DNA of 35,155 nucleotides from a virus, in the IMG/VR virus record IMGVR_UViG_3300032236_000495, positions 1 through 35,155 of that record; one strand, written 5' to 3'. Below are positions 31,271-35,155 of the stretch, one piece after another. Within the stretch, counting starts at the first letter, position 1, and every line of letters starts with the position of its first letter. The notes under the pieces are model-generated. The model had not been told where the DNA came from, searched no databases, and saw only the letters and a program-made list of their open reading frames with translations. Both the position numbers and the translations under genes were made by a program.

Positions 31271-32266
31271 ATGGCACAACTATATGAACGCACACAGGTC
31301 GGTAAGCGCGAGGATTTAGCCGACTACATTTCGCTCGTTGACGCAAAGGATACTCCTTTCGTATCAATGGCTCCAAAAGGCTCGAAACCGGGCAATACAT
31401 ACTTCCAATGGCAAGCAGATAACTTCCCAACACCAGCAATCACAGGTACGGTTGACGGTACGGATGTTCAATCAGCAGACTATCAGAATTTAAACTCTGG
31501 TCGTGCGCTATTAGCGAATTACGTACAAATCTTCCGTCGTCCAGTTCGTGTATCACCTCTATCGGTTGACGTATCAATCGTCGCTGGTCTACGTGATGAA
31601 TTAGCTGGCATGGTTGCAAAAGGTATTACGCTCATGAAGCGTGATATGGAATCCACATTCCTCTCTGCAAACGATGGTCAAGCTGATAACGGAACAGTTC
31701 CTTACTTAACAAAAGCATTAGGTTCATTCGTTAGCACAAGTGGTGGTACAGTTCCAGCAGTTCCTGCTGCTTTCCGTACTCCATCAGCAAGCATCGTTGG
31801 TACATCTGCTGCTGCAAGCACTCTTGCTGAAACAGACGTACAGGGTCTTTTAACTTCAATCTGGAGCCAAACTGGTACTTACCGTGATTATGATTGTATC
31901 GTAGGTAGCACATTAAAGCGTGCTTTCACGAACCTCATGTTCACAACTCCAAGCACTGGTTCAGCAAACACACAATCAGCAATTCGTACATTTGAACGTG
32001 AAGCTGATGCAGATGTTTATATCTCCAGCGTTGACGTATTTGAAGGTGATTTCGGTCGCTTAAAAATTCACCCAGACGCATTTGCACCTGCTGCATATAA
32101 AGGATACGTAATTCCAATGGATTTAACAGAAATCCGTTACGCAAATATGCCAGAAGTACGCGATCTTCCTGACTACGGTGGCGGTCCTGCTCGTTTAATC
32201 GAAGCAGTCGCTGGCTTAGTTGTGAAGAATCCGCTTGCCTTTGGTAAGTTTGATTTCTCATCCTAA
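31271..32266 (+). CDS. Major capsid protein (SU10/DUF5309-like HK97 fold)
   Basis: A 331-residue protein. The N-terminus (REDLADYISLVDAKDTPFVS, then MAPKGSKPGNTYFQWQAD) is the signature of the SU10-like/DUF5309 capsid family. Later segments IVAGLRDELAGMVAKGITLM (spine-helix-like) and RTFEREADADVYISSVDVFE fit the HK97-like fold. There is no long N-terminal delta domain, in line with a separate scaffold. A weak AGGA lies 11-12 bases upstream of the ATG, one of few Shine-Dalgarno-like sites. It follows the scaffold gene after 23 bases. Confidence 0.9.
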   Translation: MAQLYERTQVGKREDLADYISLVDAKDTPFVSMAPKGSKPGNTYFQWQADNFPTPAITGTVDGTDVQSADYQNLNSGRALLANYVQIFRRPVRVSPLSVDVSIVAGLRDELAGMVAKGITLMKRDMESTFLSANDGQADNGTVPYLTKALGSFVSTSGGTVPAVPAAFRTPSASIVGTSAAASTLAETDVQGLLTSIWSQTGTYRDYDCIVGSTLKRAFTNLMFTTPSTGSANTQSAIRTFEREADADVYISSVDVFEGDFGRLKIHPDAFAPAAYKGYVIPMDLTEIRYANMPEVRDLPDYGGGPARLIEAVAGLVVKNPLAFGKFDFSS

Positions 32267-32271
32267 TCTAT

Positions 32272-32640
32272 ATGATAGAAACCATCCCCCCCGATCTTTA
32301 TAAACCACTACTGGACGAATTTCGGAGGGGGTGGCATAAGGAAATGGTTTTGGGTCGCATTGAAGCTAAGAAAAATGCGGCCCTCAACCAGTCCTATCAC
32401 AAAGGTGTTGATGGTTTAGGAAAGTTAAGGGCACGTATTCCAGCTAGTGCTTACCATTTCTGGGGGCAAAAGTTAGGATACAAATGCTGGCAAGATGCCA
32501 CATTTATTAAAGAATTTTTAAGAGATAACCCCGGGCTAGAGGCCAAGGGTGGATCTACCAAGTTGATGGTCGGTTACGGAAAATCTACCAGCGATTCTAG
32601 TAAATCCGAAATATTTGATGGATTCGGAAGAAAAGTTTAA
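32272..32640 (+). CDS. Small conserved-looking head/tail protein
   Basis: A 122-residue protein. It has a basic middle (AKKNAALNQSYHKGVDGLGK, then LRARIPASAYHFWGQKLGYK) and KCWQDATFIKEFLRDNPGLE near the C-terminus, ending in a Ser-rich tail. This pattern occurs in small proteins after podovirus capsid genes. It might be an auxiliary head protein; no function is proven. The start is five bases after the capsid stop, with no Shine-Dalgarno. Confidence 0.6.
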   Translation: MIETIPPDLYKPLLDEFRRGWHKEMVLGRIEAKKNAALNQSYHKGVDGLGKLRARIPASAYHFWGQKLGYKCWQDATFIKEFLRDNPGLEAKGGSTKLMVGYGKSTSDSSKSEIFDGFGRKV

Positions 32641-32642
32641 TA

Positions 32643-33413
32643 ATGCGTACAACTGATTTTAGTTCATTGTTATTTCGCTGGATGCAACTAGCAGGGTTGG
32701 ATCGTACATCGATTACATCCTTAAACTTTAGTACGTTTAGAGATTTCGCTAATGGCCGATTAGAAATCATCTGGAAAAGCGAATTATGGCCAGATTTGAT
32801 TAGAGTTACCACGCCACCGGGCGATGATGTAACAACCGATGGTTACGGAGTAAGGTCGTACCAATTAGATAATACCGTGGGAGAAGTTCTTGGCGTTTAC
32901 GACCAAAACCCACGCCTTACAACACGCGCACGTTTACTTAAATATTTTCTCTATGAGGACTCAACAGGACGTTATGTCAACGTCATGGAGAATACTACCC
33001 CAATTTTTATAGAGTATCGTATTGTCAAAACTGATATATTCGGAGACTTATACGATCCCACAGTTTCTTATCAAGTAGGATCACAAATCTATTTTGATAC
33101 ATCAAATCCAACAGGCGGTACATACATACCTAGCACTGGTGCATTATCACAAGGTAATTTTTATACCTGCATCAATGCTTCTGTAGGATTTAATCCAATT
33201 ACTGCACCTCAAAACTGGCAAATAATACCGATGCCTTACTTTATGGGCGAATATCTTGTTCGTTCATGTTTAGCGGATTATTTAAGAAGTGAAGGTCAGT
33301 TTGAACAAGCTCAGTTGGCTGAATCTGATGCAGAAGGCGCACGCGAATTAGAAGTAGATCGCGTACTACGTCAAGAAGGTCAGATTCCTCGCCTCAATAT
33401 GTTTACTTATTAA
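32643..33413 (+). CDS. Head-tail adaptor / tail tubular protein A-like, with inserted module
   Basis: A 256-residue protein. The N-terminal helices (FRDFANGRLEIIWKSELWPD) and the C-terminal helices (EYLVRSCLADYLRSEGQFEQ, then AQLAESDAEGARELEVDRVL) form the two-part helical adaptor typical of T7 gp11-like or P22 gp4-like proteins that sit below the portal. Residues about 140-195 (VSYQVGSQIYFD, NFYTCINASVGF, APQNW) look like an inserted carbohydrate-binding-type beta module. A similar module is at the C-terminus of the spike. Placement between capsid and tail genes supports the call. Confidence 0.72.
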   Translation: MRTTDFSSLLFRWMQLAGLDRTSITSLNFSTFRDFANGRLEIIWKSELWPDLIRVTTPPGDDVTTDGYGVRSYQLDNTVGEVLGVYDQNPRLTTRARLLKYFLYEDSTGRYVNVMENTTPIFIEYRIVKTDIFGDLYDPTVSYQVGSQIYFDTSNPTGGTYIPSTGALSQGNFYTCINASVGFNPITAPQNWQIIPMPYFMGEYLVRSCLADYLRSEGQFEQAQLAESDAEGARELEVDRVLRQEGQIPRLNMFTY

Positions 33414-33418
33414 TCGCC

Positions 33419-33727
33419 ATGCTCAATAATACAAAAGCAGTTAACTTATACCCAAAACCTAATAAAGGTTTTCCGCTAATTACATTAGCCGTTTCTACAA
33501 CCCCAGTATCTCCAGCTACATTAGACGTAACAACGTACTATGTTTTAGTTGAAGTACAAGGAAACAGTGTTTACGCAACTTTCGATGGCAGCACTCCTTC
33601 ATCAACTAATGGCCATATTTATGCTGCTGGTTATCGTGATTTCTGGAGCCGTCAAATGATTGATGCTGCAACCTTCTTGCAAAACTCTGGTGCAGCTAAA
33701 ATTGTAATGTCACCATTCGCTGACTAA
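33419..33727 (+). CDS. Small beta-sandwich virion protein
   Basis: A 102-residue protein starting at CGCC-ATG. The body VYATFDGSTPSSTNGHIYAA followed by DFWSRQMIDAATFLQNSGAA is beta-rich with a 'T-DGS-P' turn seen in small phage decoration or fibre-base proteins. No catalytic residues are seen. It follows the adaptor by five bases and precedes a 40-residue gene and the tail fibre, so a virion (decoration or fibre-attachment) role is likely. Confidence 0.6.
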   Translation: MLNNTKAVNLYPKPNKGFPLITLAVSTTPVSPATLDVTTYYVLVEVQGNSVYATFDGSTPSSTNGHIYAAGYRDFWSRQMIDAATFLQNSGAAKIVMSPFAD

Positions 33728-33732
33728 TAGTC

Positions 33733-33855
33733 ATGTTAGCACCTCTTTTAAACCAAGCATATAAGAGGGCTTTACAATTCGTAAACACCCTCTTAGCGCA
33801 AGAAACTGGAGCGCGTTTACTTTTTGAAGATGGCTCGTACATAATCGTCGAATAA
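33733..33855 (+). CDS. 40-residue small phage protein
   Basis: MLAPLLNQAYKRALQFVNTL followed by LAQETGARLLFEDGSYIIVE. The C-terminal ETG-x-LLFEDG-x-IIVE pattern occurs in small phage proteins located before tail-fibre genes. It starts five bases after the previous stop and ends nine bases before the next start, which supports it being a gene. Function unknown. Confidence 0.62.
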   Translation: MLAPLLNQAYKRALQFVNTLLAQETGARLLFEDGSYIIVE

Positions 33856-33864
33856 AGTAACATC

Positions 33865-34917
33865 ATGGCTTCAGAAAAGAAAATCTCGCAGCTTACACCA
33901 GCTACTATTGTCAATACTAATGACTTTACAGTCTTAGTAGACGGTGGCTCATCACAAAATAAACGCGCTACCATAGCTCAAATTATGGCAGTCGCTGGCG
34001 GTGGAACTGTAACTAATGTTAATGTTTCTGGAAGCCAAGGCGTAACAATTAGCGGTGCGCCTATTACAAGCGCAGGCACGATTAATGTAGGGCTGGGCAA
34101 TATTACGCCCGGCTCTATTACGGCAACTGGCGCAATTACTGGCACTAATCTTTCTGGTACAAATACTGGTGATCAAACAATTACACTTACTGGCGATGTA
34201 GGTTCTAATTCTGGCACTGGTACGCTTACCACAACAATTGGAGCAGGCGCAGTAACTAATACAAAATTGGCCAATATGTCTGGCTCGTCTCTTAAAGGAC
34301 GTGCTAGTGGGGTAGGATCTCCACAAGACTTATCGATGTCAGATGTCAATAATATGCTTCCGATTATGTCGGGAGATAGCGGTGCAGGTGGCGTAAAAGG
34401 ATTAGTTCCTGCTCCTGCTGCTGGCAAAGCTGCTGCAAATACTTTTTTAAAAGCAGACGGCACTTGGACTGCTCCAGATATTAATAATCTTTTACCAACG
34501 CAGGCTGGTAATACTGGAAAAGTTCTTCAGACAAATGGAACTAGCACAAGCTGGGTATCTACAATTTTAAGCCCAGTATCCAGAAATGCTCAGACTAATT
34601 CAACGTCTACGGCAACGATTACGCCAACAAGTCAATTACATACAGAAAAAATTACATTTGCTGGATCATCTGGTACAAGATCCTGTACAGTATCAAGCAC
34701 GGGCCTTTTTGCTGGTGCTAGAATTTTAATTAGACTTAGCACATCAGGCGTATACGGAATTACATTTAATATTTACGATACAAGTACCTCTGGAACATTA
34801 CTCGCAACTTTTATTACTGATCAATACACACCATCTGGTGTTGTAGAATTAGGATTTAATGGTACGGCTTTTGAAGTAAATTACGTGATTGTACCTGCTA
34901 ACGGAACTCAAGGATAA
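33865..34917 (+). CDS. Tail fibre protein
   Basis: A 350-residue appendage protein. Residues 1-45 (KKISQLTPATIVNTNDFTVL, then VDGGSSQNKRATIAQI) are a virion-binding module like the one at the start of the spike (613). The middle is Gly/Thr/Ser-rich with fibre repeats (NLSGTNTGDQTI, LVPAPAAGKAAANTFLKADG, GNTGKVLQTNG), typical of trimeric fibres. The C-terminal ~120 residues form a beta-rich tip (TEKITFAGSSGTRSCTVSST). It lies before a second fibre-like gene with a signal peptide. Fibre is a strong call; receptor is unknown. Confidence 0.8.
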   Translation: MASEKKISQLTPATIVNTNDFTVLVDGGSSQNKRATIAQIMAVAGGGTVTNVNVSGSQGVTISGAPITSAGTINVGLGNITPGSITATGAITGTNLSGTNTGDQTITLTGDVGSNSGTGTLTTTIGAGAVTNTKLANMSGSSLKGRASGVGSPQDLSMSDVNNMLPIMSGDSGAGGVKGLVPAPAAGKAAANTFLKADGTWTAPDINNLLPTQAGNTGKVLQTNGTSTSWVSTILSPVSRNAQTNSTSTATITPTSQLHTEKITFAGSSGTRSCTVSSTGLFAGARILIRLSTSGVYGITFNIYDTSTSGTLLATFITDQYTPSGVVELGFNGTAFEVNYVIVPANGTQG

Positions 34918-34918
34918 A

Positions 34919-35155
34919 ATGAAACTTACTAAATTAGCTGCTTTATTTATTTTACCGCTTGCTTTGTTTGCACAAGTAAATGTGCAAAAGCAGCAAGGTA
35001 CTTATTTACTTACTAATGGTCCTATTGTTGTAGGTAATAGTAACTCAATATCAGTAACTGGTAATGGTTCAATAACTGCAACAGCTTATAGTGGAACACT
35101 TCCTGTAGCTAATGGAGGTACAGGTGTTACTACATCATCTGGTGCTAATAGCGTA
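34919..35155 (+). CDS. Fibre-like protein with N-terminal signal peptide, 5' part only
   Basis: The frame starts at ATG 34919 and runs off the window after 79 residues. The N-terminus MKLTKLAALFILPLALFAQV is a clear Sec signal peptide (two lysines, 12-residue hydrophobic core, cleavage likely after FA). The following sequence (TGNGSITATAYSG then LPVANGGTGVTTSSG) is the repeat style of phage tail fibres. A signal peptide on a virion-style protein is odd: it may be secreted from the infected cell, or be a host-derived fusion. Confidence 0.65.
   Translation, partial: MKLTKLAALFILPLALFAQVNVQKQQGTYLLTNGPIVVGNSNSISVTGNGSITATAYSGTLPVANGGTGVTTSSGANSV

Noticed and set aside
1-35155. tRNA genes, CRISPR arrays, insertion sequences, integrase or attachment sites
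   Set aside because: No cloverleaf-like segment with a TTCGA loop, no regularly spaced repeat-spacer array, no transposase or integrase motifs and no tRNA-like direct repeats were seen by eye.

Overview
The window is most of the genome of a tailed double-stranded DNA phage (Caudoviricetes) with short-tailed (podovirus) virion genes. The cues are a large terminase, a large portal, a scaffold, a SU10/DUF5309-like capsid protein, and then a T7-like series of adaptor, nozzle and three large internal (ejected) virion proteins. There is no single-subunit RNA polymerase, DNA polymerase, integrase or repressor in the window. Base composition is AT-rich and patchy. The host cannot be named. A Sec-dependent lysozyme and a depolymerase-like spike suggest a Gram-negative host. 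The near absence of Shine-Dalgarno sequences suggests a host lineage that often initiates without them, which is inference.

Layout. 1-5104 carries tail appendages, two tiny membrane proteins, a beta-helix tail spike, the tail nozzle and a T7 gp13-like acyltransferase-fold protein. 5106-12119 encodes three internal virion proteins, the last being 1476 aa with an HELYH zinc-protease motif and an AT-rich inserted C-terminal domain. 12070-14031 holds a holin, a calcineurin-type phosphoesterase and a secreted lysozyme. 14028-22546 is the recombination/replication operon: RuvC-like resolvase, RecT-like annealing protein, a Dps-like ferritin-fold protein, RecE-like exonuclease, ssDNA-binding-like protein, SF2 helicase, small DNA-binding proteins, primase-helicase, and a small beta-helix protein of unknown role. 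It ends at a clear intrinsic terminator.

22603-23905 is the control region. It holds five TGGTTGC iterons among several inverted repeats (origin candidate), a minus-strand terminator, and a minus-strand operon of three small genes, one of which encodes only 38 aa. From 23906 the plus strand resumes with a small-terminase candidate, several very small genes, large terminase, a 59-aa HTH protein, portal, scaffold, capsid, adaptor, a small virion protein and tail fibre. The window ends inside a fibre-like gene that begins with a Sec signal peptide. Order and truncated ends fit a circular or permuted genome cut inside the tail-fibre region.

Most notable: (1) the SF2 helicase leader can fold into an H-type pseudoknot closed by a GGGTA/TACCC helix that ends exactly at the ATG; (2) many gap-preceded genes start as CC(C)ATG with no Shine-Dalgarno, and the lysozyme leader has the same GGGTA/TACCC hairpin; (3) a protein with Dps ferroxidase spacing (H19, H31, D46, E50) sits between RecT-like and RecE-like genes; (4) two genes overlap out of frame at 19360-19487. 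At least nine genes encode fewer than 60 residues.
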